Origin: Symsagittifera roscoffensis
Taxonomy: Eukaryota; Xenacoelomorpha; Acoela; Convolutidae
DNA: 64,000 bases
Assembly (NCBI RefSeq): GCF_963678635.1
Contig: NC_087065.1
Location: 75,927,786-75,991,785, forward strand
Direction: 5' to 3'
The translations under genes and the position numbers were made by a program. Each line of letters begins with the position of its first letter. Position 1 is the first letter of the stretch. The notes under the pieces are model-generated. The model did not search any database. It saw only the letters and a program-made list of their open reading frames with translations, and had not been told where the DNA came from. Below are positions 49,818 through 61,550 of this stretch, in pieces.

Positions 49818-50509
49818 ATCGAAGAGCAACTCTGGATCGCAACTGTCCATCTAAGCGCAGAAAAGAAACCTCCACCATCAGCGGAACATCCGATACCAGA
49901 CTAACCAACGCCGCAGTCGAAGTCACTGGACACCCGAAAGACTCCTGCGACGTCTTGGTAGCCCGCAGAAATTCTTCGTCTAACATCCGGGCTGCAAGTC
50001 AAATTCCGCGAGCCGTAGTTAAGTTCAAGAAGATGCAATCACAAGTCGTTCTTGACCAATCGCAGAAGCAGAAAAATTCGACCAATCAAAGCGATTGTAC
50101 TAAGACCAATCCGCTAGTTGTAGTGGATCCACGGTCCAGCAAGGATTCGAACCCACGCCCAAGTGGCGTGGAAGCGACTCAAAATGAAGAGTCAGTGGTT
50201 CAGATTTTGATGAGAACTGAGCCGGACATTTCGAGCTGGAGGTCGCGGCTTGTTTACATGCTGATTGTGATCGTAGTCGGTCACGTGGTATGTTGGGGTC
50301 CGGTACACCTAATGCACGTGCTGATTCGGGTCAGCAGTGATGAGTTCCAGGTGCGTCCCATCATCCGGTACCTGATGGCGGCGTCCTATTTCCTGGAAAA
50401 CATATCCGGATGCATCAATCCAATTACATTCTGTTTTATGAGCAAAGGATTCAGAGCTACTCTCGTATGTTTGGTGTGCAGACTCAAAAGCAAATTTATA
50501 TCCTCCTAA
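49818..50509 (+). CDS. Receptor last exon: ICL3, TM6, TM7 and tail (class A GPCR)
   Basis: This exon of 692 bases follows ACTTCAG and ends at TAA (50507-50509). The first 140 residues or so are a polar, Lys/Arg/Ser/Thr-rich continuation of ICL3. TM6 follows, with the CWGP toggle motif (about 50245-50325), then a short ECL3. TM7 (about 50357-50440) carries NPITF, a variant of NPxxY with Phe for Tyr. After it come CFMSKGFR (start of helix 8) and a short tail with two Cys that could be lipid-anchored. Together with the other exons the visible protein is about 380 residues, and ICL3 alone is about 185, which is long. It is a G-protein-coupled receptor, probably for a neuropeptide (CCK/orexin-like by loop pattern); the exact ligand is unknown. 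Confidence 0.93.
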
Positions 50510-50628
50510 ACATTTACAATTATCTCGCAATGCTTCAAAACAGGAAACATTTTTGCGCCAAATATTTGATGTATAATTTCGAAAAACGAAAGATCTTTAA
50601 AAAACGAAAAACGAACGGTTGAATGCGA

Positions 50629-50634
50629 AATAAA
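50629..50634 (+). terminator. Poly(A) signal of the receptor gene
   Basis: AATAAA lies 120 bases after the stop and is followed within 30 bases by a GT/T-rich stretch (TGTTTTGTATG, then CTGTGTTTTTTTG). This is the usual layout of an animal cleavage and polyadenylation site. The 3' UTR is thus about 150 bases. Confidence 0.7.
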
Positions 50635-50914
50635 GATGAAAGCGCAATGTTTTGTATGACCCACTCTGTGTTTTTTTGTGCTATATGTAGATTCTATTCT
50701 TGAATGTCAGTTTTCTTTAAAAAAGTATTTATTTTCCAAATTTTTTAAATACAAGATTATAATCTCAGAAACTACTTATCGCTTAGACTACTCTAAATTA
50801 ATTCAAAAACCTATCAGTTTAGTACACTTATTCTATTTTTCATCATTGTGGAATGAATTTTTGTCGCATAGTAACTATAGTGTTTGTTACAGTTGCAGAT
50901 TTAGTGGGAGGGGG

Positions 50915-51000
50915 GAGGGCGGATGTTTTCTAAGGGTTTCGAACCCCTGATCACCCAAAGCATGCCCCCATTTGGTACAAATGCACGGCAACCATTTGTC
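50915..51000 (-). mobile_element. tRNA-like SINE fragment with a Pol III B-box
   Basis: On the minus strand the sequence GGTTCGAAACC (50935-50945) is a perfect B-box, preceded by GATCAGGG and GGGGCATGC. A diverged partner lies at 51500-51530 (GGGGCTCG, GATCAG and AAAGGGCATG in the same order). The shared order suggests a SINE family derived from a tRNA. No complete tRNA fold was found. Confidence 0.4.
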
Positions 51001-54000
51001 GCTGACTGACCATAAAATTTTGCGAAACGCAACGTATACCTAATTTGAGTGCGCAGGCGCCAAAAAAAAACGAATGAGCAAGAAATTTGTTTGTGACTTT
51101 CTTTTTCAAACATTTGACTGAAATTTTTGCACAATAAAATCTTAAAGAGCTCCGGATGTTTATTGTTCCGCCCCATTATTCAGCACAAAAATACTTTTGT
51201 GGTGTATTTTTTATTAAAGCTCTACAATGTTAACAGTTTAATCAGATTTATTCGCTTGACTGATTGACTCAAGAAAAATTACACCTGGTTTTAAATCATC
51301 TATTGAGCTGGCTTTAAATCAAGCTTATTCTGAATGCAATAAGCGTATTTTTTTTAAATTTACGGCTGATTTTAAATTTTGTGTTAAATAATTTGCAATA
51401 TTTCTGTAAAGTTCATTAACTTGATTTTGCTCACTTATTACCTTACGATACAGAGCAAAATACTAGTTTAACTAAAAGAAGACTGCTGGTATACCAGAGC
51501 GAGCCCCTGATCTTTCCGACATGCCCTTTGAGGCCAATTAAATGACAAAATAATTGAAAAGTTTCTTTTCTTCATTTCATTCCCCCCGTATGCTCTGTAA
51601 GATACCATTTAATTGTTTTAAAAGGACTAAATTCAATATGAATACATTATGTGGCGCGTTAATTATCCCAATTTGACTAAATTGGCCATTTTCAAACCCC
51701 GTAACTTTACGAAAAGTAAAAAAAATTTATTTATTTAAATTTGAACTCATGACAACAATCTCTCTCACAGTTGGTGTTTTTAAAAAAGCCTGATTAAGAA
51801 ATCAAAAAACCGACTGAATAAAAAACCACCCCAAGCATAAAATCATAAAACGTTGGCAATTTCTTCGAAACCCGAAACAGTAAAATTAAATATCAAGTGC
51901 GTAATAGTTGTCAATTAAAACTTCGTCATAGCGAAATTTTTCAGAATGACAGTTTAAAAAAATGAAGAAACAAAAGTATGGTTAGCTGATTTTGAGTTTC
52001 CGGAAAAAGTTTCAGGATTGGAGAGTGACTTTTTTGTACATCTTTTAAGAATTTTTATAGCGCTTTCCGAGAAAAAAATGATTAGTCTGAGAATTTTCAA
52101 AGAGACAAGACTGCTCGTACCAGGCCAAAGTTCCAAATTAATCGACTGCGTTTTAAGTTCTAAAAAGCAAATTTTTTTCTGAATGTGATGAATTTTTCAA
52201 AGAAAAAAGATAAAAAGAAACAGTTTTTTGAAAGTCATCTCCTTTCATGCCGTATTATGTGCTAAGTTATAGATTTTGCACCTAGTAGCGTAGAAGTTAT
52301 GACAACTAGCCTGCTTCAATCAATTTGGGACGATTTGTAAGACTGAATAAACCTCCGCTCATGCGATAAAAGAGTGAAGTATATCGCGCATTGATTGGCA
52401 ATATTAGCAATCCTTAAACCCCAATAACTTAACAAACATTATTCCCATGTCAAGTATTATTTAAGTTCGAGCTTAAGAAATAAAGCCTTTCTAATGATTT
52501 TTAAAAGTTCAAAAACTGCTAGATAAAAAGTCGAAATTTTTTTTGAGAAAAAACCCCAGCACAAATATTTCGTCGTTTTCCTTAAAATAGTTGGAACATT
52601 AACGAAACCACTTTAGGCACTTTTGAATGATGATTAAATGGAAACAAATAACTGTCAAAATTAGTTCACTGACATTTTTGAAAGTTGCCAATGAATCTTG
52701 TTTAAACACGATTTGTTTTTGTCCTCCTGCCTTTAACACTTAAACTCATTTTTCATTAAGTCTGAACAAAAAAATGTAAAACGACCATGACAATGTAACA
52801 CATCTGTGGGAAAATTGTTGGTTGCTCAAAATGAAGTTTTAACAGTTTTTTCTAATTTTTAAAAGCTTATTCTGTACAAGATATTCTGGGGGTAATCGGC
52901 ATAAATATCTCTGAAACCGCTCAAACTTTGTTTAAAAATGATTATCAAAAATAATCATTTGACGATAGCAGTTTTTGCAGTATCTGAGCAAAGAATCCAT
53001 CTACAGATCGACCACCGACTAGACAGAGAAGTAAAAAGAAACCATTCGAGCCCTTTGACAAAAACATTACAAAAAATCACAACATGGGAGAAGCAACGAT
53101 TCAATTCGTATCAATTCTACCAGTGAAAGTTATCATATCAATAATATACCAAATGAATATTAACAAGACTGCCAAAAGTTAACCAAACGTTTTTGAAGTT
53201 TAGTTGTTGCTGGTTTTCTTTAGGCAATTGTTTGATGTTTGCGAGATCCGCAAATTGGTAATTTCTGCTTTCGCTGCGTTCGTTCTCACGCTGTCGACTG
53301 TTCCTAAAAAAGCTTTTAGTTATTGAAGAGTTAAGTTTTTCCAAAGTGTAAAAAGGTTAAACTTAAAATTCTCTGAGGTGAAAACCTGTTAGTTTGTATA
53401 TTGAAACTACTGCTACCTAAGTGAACGGGGAAAAACTGAAGTTTTCTAAACTGTAAGAAAACTGAGTTTTTTAGAATCTTGCGATGTGGGAAACTAAATT
53501 CGAAACAAATATAAATGAAAAAAAAAACATTTGTTTGCATAGTGAAAAAACTGTTAACTATTTTAAAAAGCTGAATTGTTCGACAAAACTGAAATTTTTA
53601 ATTGCTTTGAACAAAATCTAGAACTCAAAGAAACGAAAACTAACTGAAAAAATTTTGTCAGTTTCTTTTTGGATCCCGTTTTCTTAATAAGAGTACGGAG
53701 AGTACCACAGCTAAATGAGAAAATTGAAGAATTTTTTTATTTACGCGAACTAAAAGTAATGCTTGCCATTTTAATTGTTCTAACCAAGTTTTAACTTTAT
53801 CTTAAAGCGTGACGCTGTCTTACAAATTTTTTCTTAAGACTAGATTACCATGAATATCAATCGGCTTTCGTATCTGAATGAATTAAAACTTTTCCCGATT
53901 TGGTCGAGAATGTTTTTTGGTCGGAAAATTCGACACTTTCCCAAAAATGGTCCATTCAAATTGAAAATCTAGCATAAGTCAAATTCAGTCAAGTTTCAAG

Positions 54001-54300
54001 GATCGACTGTTATTTTAAAAATTTCAAAATTATTCCAAGTTTTTCACACATTTCGCTTGCATCTCGCTGATATGTTTTTATGGAAATTCCTCTAAAATTA
54101 AAACAGAATATAAAAAAGAGGTGAAAACTCATTTGCAACAACATTTTTTCGTACCATTGATCATTTGTATCAAATGGAAAAATGGGCTGCGTCTGTACCA
54201 AAAACATCCAACTTAAACACTGATTGATCAATTTGTTAGGTAACCAACAGTTAAACAAAAAGTCTTTTATTCAAACAGCATAAAACCAAACATCCTAGGA

Positions 54301-54661
54301 TCAACCGTACAATCTCACAATCTCACCCCCCCCCCCCCCCCCTAAGCGACCAACCGTAGAATTTCCCCTTAGCCGCGTATTAAATTTGAAAATTAGTTCT
54401 GTTTAATGTATTCACATCATGGATATGCATTTCGAACGAGCGCGCACATTAAATTGGTTGTCATAATTTTTATGTGGGATTGCATTTGAATGCTTTTAAT
54501 AACCTAAGCTAACATAATTTTAACAAATTTTCTCTAAATAAATTTAGTATTTTATAATATTTGGTATACTCAAAGTTATTTCCTGAAAAATCCATGTTTT
54601 CTCCCCCTTAAATCAATTGGCGGGGGGAGGGGAGGGGGGGGTTGCGGAATTGTACGGTTGA
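54301..54661. mobile_element. MITE-like element with C- and G-runs
   Basis: A perfect 13-bp terminal inverted repeat, TCAACCGTACAAT (54301-54313) against ATTGTACGGTTGA (54649-54661), encloses 361 bp. A run of about 17 C lies just inside the left end, and several G runs lie inside the right. The internal C-run, TTAAATCAATT and G-run (54603-54625) parallels the foldback at 815-869. No coding capacity. Confidence 0.6.
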
Positions 54662-57099
54662 CCCCATCGTTGTAAGGGTGCGTGCAGTTATGCCAACGTG
54701 TTTTTACGTCAGAGGTTTTCGACAGAGGGCAAATCTGACAGAGGTTAAGCGACATAAACTATAGCCGGTTATCGCTTGCGATTAGTCGGTTAAGAAGTTT
54801 TTGATCAATTTTTGGTTCCATACCGACTGGTTTTTTGATTACAAACGGGACTAATTTTCCGTTCTGATAATAGTAAAAAAATTTAATCAACCTCAACTAA
54901 TCGAAAAATTTAATCTATGCTTACATCAAATGTTAAAAATAGCATTCATTGCATCAAATGCTCTATGCTCGACAAGCCTTTTATCAATAGTGGTCGTCGT
55001 TACTATTTTCAAATATGAAATCGTTCTCTTCTAACCGAATTTAACTGATAACTTTACATGTGTAAGCTCACTTCTACTCTATTCGAAAGCTTTCTTAAAA
55101 ACTTTTAGTAGCTGATTTTTCTCTAAAACTACAGAATTAAAAAAGAAAACGTAAAAAGAGAATTTTTTAAACACGAAACGTCTTCTACGAGTTTTAAAAT
55201 TTCCTTCTCATATCGTCCCAGCAGCACACAGTTGGCCGAGACAATAAATACTGAACAATGGGGGTTTTTAAAGCACGTCAAAACAATCAATCTAAGCTGC
55301 AAAACAGTGGCAGTTGCCGCACCGTCAACAAAGTGGGTGTTTAAATTGCCATCAAAGGGTTAGCCAAACTTGGATGCCTTATCAAACTCAAACTAAAAAC
55401 CAACTGACAATCTTGATTCTACTGTTGACTTGGTAGTACTTGTCCGCTTCATGTCAAGGCCATCTGGGAACGTATTAGCGTATCCAACAAGGTTTCTAAT
55501 CCTAATTTTGCTTTAAAAATTTTTTTTTGAAAAAATATACTTTTTGCTTAAAATATGCAGCCGCTGATCATTTCTGGTGCTTTATTCTTGCGAAGGAGTC
55601 AGCAACATTGATAGAACTTTCAGCCATTGTAAGAAATTGGGGAGCTTTCAAGTGTGTTCTAGACAGGTCAAAAAAATTTAAAGAATTTTGTTGTTAGATG
55701 TCAAATACAACTTTGACTGGTCAAACGGAAAATTGGTCCTTGATATTAAAAGGTCTTGAGGTCACCTATGCACTTTTGTGACTGCCGATTGCCCGGCTAC
55801 CCAAATGGAGAATCCGGAACGAGGTGGACGAGCCCCTGTCAATTTTTGTGTACCCATATTAGTTTGGGGTTTGTTCTTCGGTTCCCAGATTTAAGTTTAA
55901 CGTTTATGAATCCCCACGACTTTTAAGAATCCCCCGCAACCATTTTGGCAAGTTTTGACTCAACCTAAGACAAATGTAAAAGCATTTTGGCCTCTTTTAT
56001 TTTGATATTCTTTGAATCTTAACAATTTTCAAGTTTTTTTACTACACAATTTCAAACTTCGATTTTCTTAAACTTCAAAATGCTCTGGTGTAAACTTTAT
56101 CATTTAGTTTTGGCGCAAGGATTTTCGTCTCAGTTTTTGCTTAGTGCAGATGCTGTTTCAAAGCTTTCTTAAAGTTAATTTTGATATGTTTTTCTTATCA
56201 GAATGAATTTCGATCGAAAAAAAATTACACAAATTTTCAGGCCCATTTTTTGACGGCTAGATTGCCATTTGTTTTTTTTTATGTATCGCAAACGGTGTGA
56301 AACTCAGCCTCCCTTTTGTGGTTTTTTGATGAAAACGAAAACAGATGGGTTATAAAGTTTTTAAATTGTAAATCGATGGCAATTAAGTGTATTAAAATGA
56401 AAAAAGAAATTTATTTGTTTGCATTTTGAAACTAATGCTTACTAACTGAATATAAGAAAACTGGAAAAATTGAAATTGAAATTTATAGTTTCATTTTTTA
56501 AAATTTACCGTTATATAAAGACTGCACATGAAATGTAATAAAAATGAAAAATTTGATTTTTGTCTGCAATGTGAAGATAATGCAAATGATGCATTTGGAA
56601 AAATTCGCGAACAGAAAACAAAAAATCAATTTTCTTTGAAAAATTTTCAGGCCCCGCTGAAACTAGTCTCAAACACATGAAAATTTGCAACCTGTAAGTT
56701 TTTTCAAATTCAAGTTTTTCGAGAACAATTGAGATGTAATAGGCTGAAAAACAATTTTACTTGGCAATTTAAAAACTCTGGAAGCTGTTTGATATTTTTC
56801 TGATTTTTCTGATTGATTTTTAATTTGATATATGCATGACATTGGTTTTCAAAGTACTCTCTAAGTCTGTACGGCTATTAAAAGTCTATCGGCTTTCGTA
56901 TCAGAGACAACCAAGACTTTTCTTGATTGGGTAGTGTTCTAATAAGAAAACGAACTAGTGAAATATATTTGGCTTGGGTTGAGCACAGCCGAGTTTAGAG
57001 TTTTAATTCAAGAAAAAAACAATGTGGCTCGTTGGTCTAAAAGGTTGAAGTCGAGCGCAATATTTAGCGGGGTTTGAGCAAAGTAGAGCTTATTTTGTT

Positions 57100-57357
57100 T
57101 TTTTTTTGTATTCTTCTCTGGTACATAACTCACCTCTGCTGAGCCACCCCTGCCTGAGAGGTCCTTTCAGTGCAGTCATTGTTGTGCCCCCACCCCGACT
57201 AACTAACGTCGTACCTTCTCTACCCAAAAGGATTTTAAAATTGTTTAATGAAACGCAGCAGTCGATTGTTGCTGTCTTTGTGACCTTCTTACTTCTTGTT
57301 CCTCGTGGGACTGTTGGATGGATATTTTTCTTCAATCACACGACCCTTTCCGATTGA
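57100..57357. other. Exon-like segment, strand undecided
   Basis: A GC-richer stretch of about 250 bases is open on both strands. On + it could be a terminal exon after the acceptor CCTTTCAG (57163-57170) with a hydrophobic segment near its end (SIVAVFVTFLLLVPRG) and a TGA at 57355-57357. On the minus strand an ATG at 57335 leads to a strong donor, AG|GTGAGTTATG, near 57133. Both readings are plausible and neither protein is recognised. An old repeat is a third option. Confidence 0.25.
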
Positions 57358-57359
57358 TT

Positions 57360-58110
57360 GCAAATAAGCATTAGCGTGCTTGAATATCAAAAAAAAACGT
57401 ACACTACAGGAACAAAAGAGACCACTACAGTTGATCGCTACAATCAGGTGAAACATAAAATATTATATCAAACAATAACAAACAGGAAAATCTGATCGCC
57501 CGGAAAATACAAAAGGACAAAAACTAATGTTAACTCCTTCAATGATTGGCTAGCGTCTAGAAAAGGCCTTATGTTCTTTTAAGGGCATCTGCATAAGCTT
57601 ACGCTACGAGCGGAGGCCTTCGGCAATGCGATCCCCGGTCATCATGATATTATGAAAAACACCCAAGATCCATAAAAACACAGTTGTATTGTTCGCACGG
57701 AAAAAACACAACGACTGAAACTAAGGTTAACTCGTTTAATGATTAACTAGAATCTAAACTAGGCTGTATGGGCTTTTATCCATCTCTACCACAGCTAATT
57801 GAAAGTGGACTTTCGTATGATCGGGTCGACGAACGTGTTACCAATTGAAGGCTCATGGCCAAACTATGCATTTTAATTAGTTATATGAAAAATGAATGAG
57901 CTCATGGCTTAGTATCAGCATCCCCATACAACAATGGTGCTCCTAAAAAAAGGGCTATTACCGTATTATTTTTTTACTAGTGCTTTTCTTCAGGTAGAGA
58001 GAAGTCGGTCCTAATCATTGGAGATAGATCGACCTTTTCCTCACTTCTAGCCCATCATGATCTGAAAACGAAACTTACTCTTGTTTAAACTATAGAGAGC
58101 AAAAAGTCGT
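57360..58110. other. Non-coding, with a diverged direct repeat
   Basis: The segments 57505-57600 and 57705-57790 share phrases such as GGTTAACTC-TT-AATGATT and CTAGAA, consistent with an old duplication of about 200 bp spacing. No other feature seen. Confidence 0.4.
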
Positions 58111-58339
58111 TAGTGCTCGAAAGCCAACCCCAGACCCTTCCTCTTTCTCGATGTTTGATGGAAAAGCACCTTCTTTGCCAACAAAGTGGGTTGTTATTCT
58201 CATTCTCAGCCATTTCGATAGTACAAACGCTCGATAACGATTGTAACAACTTACTTGTTAAAAATGGTAAGGCTCGTTTTCCTTCACAGTTTGTCGAATT
58301 AGTTCAAAATCGTGATTTAAGTGTTTTTGTTCAGTATCG

Positions 58340-59580
58340 TGTCTAATATTTTATAGCCAAATTCATGCTTCTGATTTTTGCGGTTTTTCACTTATTGCGA
58401 AAATAATTAGTCGCTGCTTGTCTATATTTCTAATCGAAAGTTTACAAATATTTTCTTCGAACACTTCTTGTCTTTCGTCGTTGTCAAGCTTTTTTGCAAT
58501 TACCACTCTTTGTTTCTTTAATTTTGCCGAATCGTGCACTCGCTTCATCGAATAAAAGTGAAACAAATGTTTATTGATTAACACCACTCTCCAAGATAGT
58601 AAAACTTCGTATTTTACAAAAGCAAATAAAAAAAATTGGGCCATTCGAACAGAATGGCGCCAAACTCCAATCAAAGCAAACAAACTAATTTTCAAGCAAT
58701 TTGATCGCACGATATGCCAATTTTGACAATTAACGGTCTTATTTGATAAAAAAACGAATCGGGATGTGTTAATTTGGACTGAAGTAAAAACAATTTAAAT
58801 TCGTTTGAAAATAAAGACACGTAACTACCTTGAAAATTGGCAAAATTTGAAAACTGCAAAAGTCAGAAAGATGAGTTTTGCTGAAAGAAATTACACGACG
58901 GAGACACAGAAAACGTTTAAAACCAGGATTATCAATATACTATGAAGCGACACTCCGAATTTTAACGATTGTACAGTTACAAAATCATAACTGAGAACAT
59001 CCTGTGGATTAAAAAGGCTGATAGGTGATTTTGCAAACCCTCTCTCTTCCTGAGGAAGACGCTTCTTCGCAACTTTTGAACTGGAGCGGTCGGGAGTTAG
59101 GCCTGAAAACTCGGATTTTAACAAATTTTAGCTTCCACCGGGAATAGTCTGAAATTAATTTTCTTAATATCGAAATCGTTTTCAGTTAATGAGAAGGTAG
59201 GAGTTGAGGGAAATTGTTGGTACATCTCCAATGGAGAAGAAGATTTTAGAGTACTGATTAAAAACAATGGTAATATAGTCACAAAATCGTAGAAGAGTAG
59301 TGGCCCTGTTTTTAGGAGAAACCTCGTGGTCTGGGGATGCTGAGATTCAGCCATGAGCTCCCAGTTTTCCCATAAAACTAATTTAATTTGCCCTGTTTGG
59401 CCAATAGCCTTTTAACGGTTTTGTCGACCCGATCTACCGAGAACGACATTGAACAGGTTATGGCACATACGGTTAAGAACACGTAAAGCTCTATTTCGAT
59501 GCTAAGCCAGTCGTTTTAGGATCTAGTATTACTTTACGTCGGTATGTACTTTCGGGCGAATGTAATATATGTGTTTTTGT
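58340..59580. repeat. Diverged first copy of the 60.5-63.0 kb repeat family
   Basis: Phrases found at 58380-58720 (GTCGCTG..TGTC, AAACAAATGTTTATTG, CACGATATGCCA) and 58780-59400 (GAAAATAAAGACA, ACCAGGATTATCAATAT, GAAGCGACACTCCGAA, CACCGGGAATA) recur in the same order in the two later, much closer copies. No coding function is apparent. Confidence 0.6.
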
Positions 59581-60560
59581 CGCTCCTGGGTGGTCTCCTG
59601 GTTGAACTATTTGCACGCTCATGATTAAGGCGAGCATGGAGTGTTGCATTGTTCTAGCCTGTGCGTCATGAGATGGAGAAAAAGAACGCTTTCAGAAAGC
59701 GATTTGGTGCACGAACCTGGGTTGGGTACCGCGAGAACGTACCAGCCTGGAGAGATCCCTCAGCCAACTAGGCCTCGGCCCGGCTTGAGGAGGAGACATC
59801 AAGTCTTACATCATGAGATGAGTAGCCAGAAAACCTCGTGTAGCTGACAGCTAAAAGCTGCAGTGCCGCCGAAGAGAGAGTAAGAAGTGAGAAAGGCGTT
59901 AGTAAGGACTCAAGAGCATCTGGATATGTGGAGGAGACTGTTTGGGGATTGTAACAACAAGCAGAGAGACGAGATGAAGCGCTTGAGAAGGGAGTAAAAG
60001 GAACGATCGTAGCAATTGAAAATAGCGAAAGTGGAACGCTCGTTACCCATAAGGGACGTTCCCCACAGGCAGTCGTCTGTGGAACTCCTAACGCCTCGCC
60101 AGTTGAGTCTACAACAGAAATGCAGGTCTCGTCAGGATCTGGAAGATTGACAATCCAGGACCCGAGTGATACCCTGGGTGACCCTGTACACGAAAGGACT
60201 ATGAGACAGCTGGTTCAAGCCGCTGGTCGGATCGTCGCCAAAAGGAATGCGCCAGGTTCCGGGGTGACTCACCCTATGGTTCAAGTGACAATGCAGGCAG
60301 ATTAAAACTCTCTACAGGAGTAGCTAAAAGATCTGAAGCCATCTCTGGTACGACCACAGAGTCAGGACAAGGCTCCAGCAGGCACATAAGGAAAACGCCG
60401 ATGAAGAAAATGCACCGAAGTACTGAATGTGCATCGAAGAATCCCGGATGCTGACTCGCGAGCCTGCTTTAACGGTTCGAAATGGAGCCCAGCGATAAAA
60501 ATTCAGCAGCCACACCTCGGTACCTCACATTTGACGTTGCGCGACATCCTTAGTTTTCCT
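59580..60560 (+). mobile_element. GC-richer segment, probable retroelement fragment
   Basis: This segment is distinctly less AT-rich than its surroundings and has no introns or recognisable domain. It contains 61- to 68-codon frames (59641-59847 and 60120-60305); the second is conserved in the duplicate at 61554-61739 with only a few changes. The abrupt change of composition and the link to tandem duplications suggest the 5' part of a non-LTR element or similar mobile DNA. I do not recognise the family, and this is an inference. Confidence 0.35.
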
Positions 60561-61550
60561 GTCTTTTAGTCCATTAGTCGCTGAGTGTCTTTGCTTCGAA
60601 TCGAAAGTTCCAAATAATTTCTTCAAACATTTCCAGCCTTTCGTTTTCAAGCTTTTTTCAATTATCAATCTTCATTTTGTTGTCTTATCGTGCACTCGCA
60701 TTACTAAATAAAATTGAAATAATTTCTGGTCAAATAACACATTGCTCCAAATAGAAAAACTTCATAATTTACAAAAAGCAAATAAAAAAGTTGTGTCGTT
60801 CGACCAGAATGGCATCAAAATTAGAACAACTCAAACTACTCATTTTCAAGCAGTTTGATTGCACGATATGCCATTTTTGACAATTATTGGTCTTATTGCT
60901 TAAAAAGAACAAATCGGGAAGTGTTAGTTTGTTAGTTTTTGAAAGTAGTTTGAAAATAAAGACAAAAAACTACCTTGAAACTTTGCAAAAACTGAATTCC
61001 GCAAAAATCAGAAGAATGATTTTTGCTGAGAGAAATTCGACGACATTGACAGAGAAAACGATTGAAACCAGGATTATCAATATTCGATGAAGCGACACTC
61101 CGAACTTCAACGATTGTACAGTTACAAAATCATTACTACTGAGTACATCCCGTGGATTAAAAAGGCTGGCAGGAGATATGGCAACCCTCTCTGATCGTGA
61201 TGACGACGCTTCTTCACGAATATCGAAGAAACCGGAGGGGTCCGGAGTTATGAATGGAAACTTTGATTTAAAAAAATTTTAGCTTTCACCGGGAATAATC
61301 TGATTTTAATTTTCTTAACATCCATTTCGTTTTCAGATAATGAGAAGCTAGGAGTTATTAATGAGAAGCTAGTGGGAAAAAGTTGATATATCTCCAGTGG
61401 ATAGGAATAAAAACAAGACTTATGTAGTACCTTAATAGTAAAAGAATACTGCTCCTGTTTTTAGAAGTAATCTCGCGGTCTGGGATACTGAGATCCAATT
61501 TTCATATGTAACTTAAGTAATTTCTGCGGTTCGGCCGACAGCCTTAGATA
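60117..61550. repeat. 1434-bp tandem duplication, copy 1
   Basis: It starts at GAAATGCAGGTCTCGTCAGG and ends at CGACAGCCTTAGATA, where copy 2 starts at once. It matches 61551-62980 at nearly every base, so it is recent. It includes the conserved 61-codon frame at 60120-60305 (in copy 2, a few substitutions such as Gln to Pro). Confidence 0.85.

Larger units (their letters stand above)
50660..57090. other. Intergenic AT-rich region
   Basis: No supported gene in about 6.4 kb. Contents are two tRNA-like SINE fragments (near 50920-51000 and 51490-51530) and a MITE-like unit with C and G runs (54301-54661). The rest is low-complexity A/T-rich DNA with no conserved-looking ORF. Frames up to 90 codons occur at the rate expected by chance. 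Confidence 0.5.

Noticed and set aside
54010-54258. 82-codon minus-strand frame upstream of the MITE
   Set aside because: No domain, splice signals or neighbour support; its length is within chance for this region.
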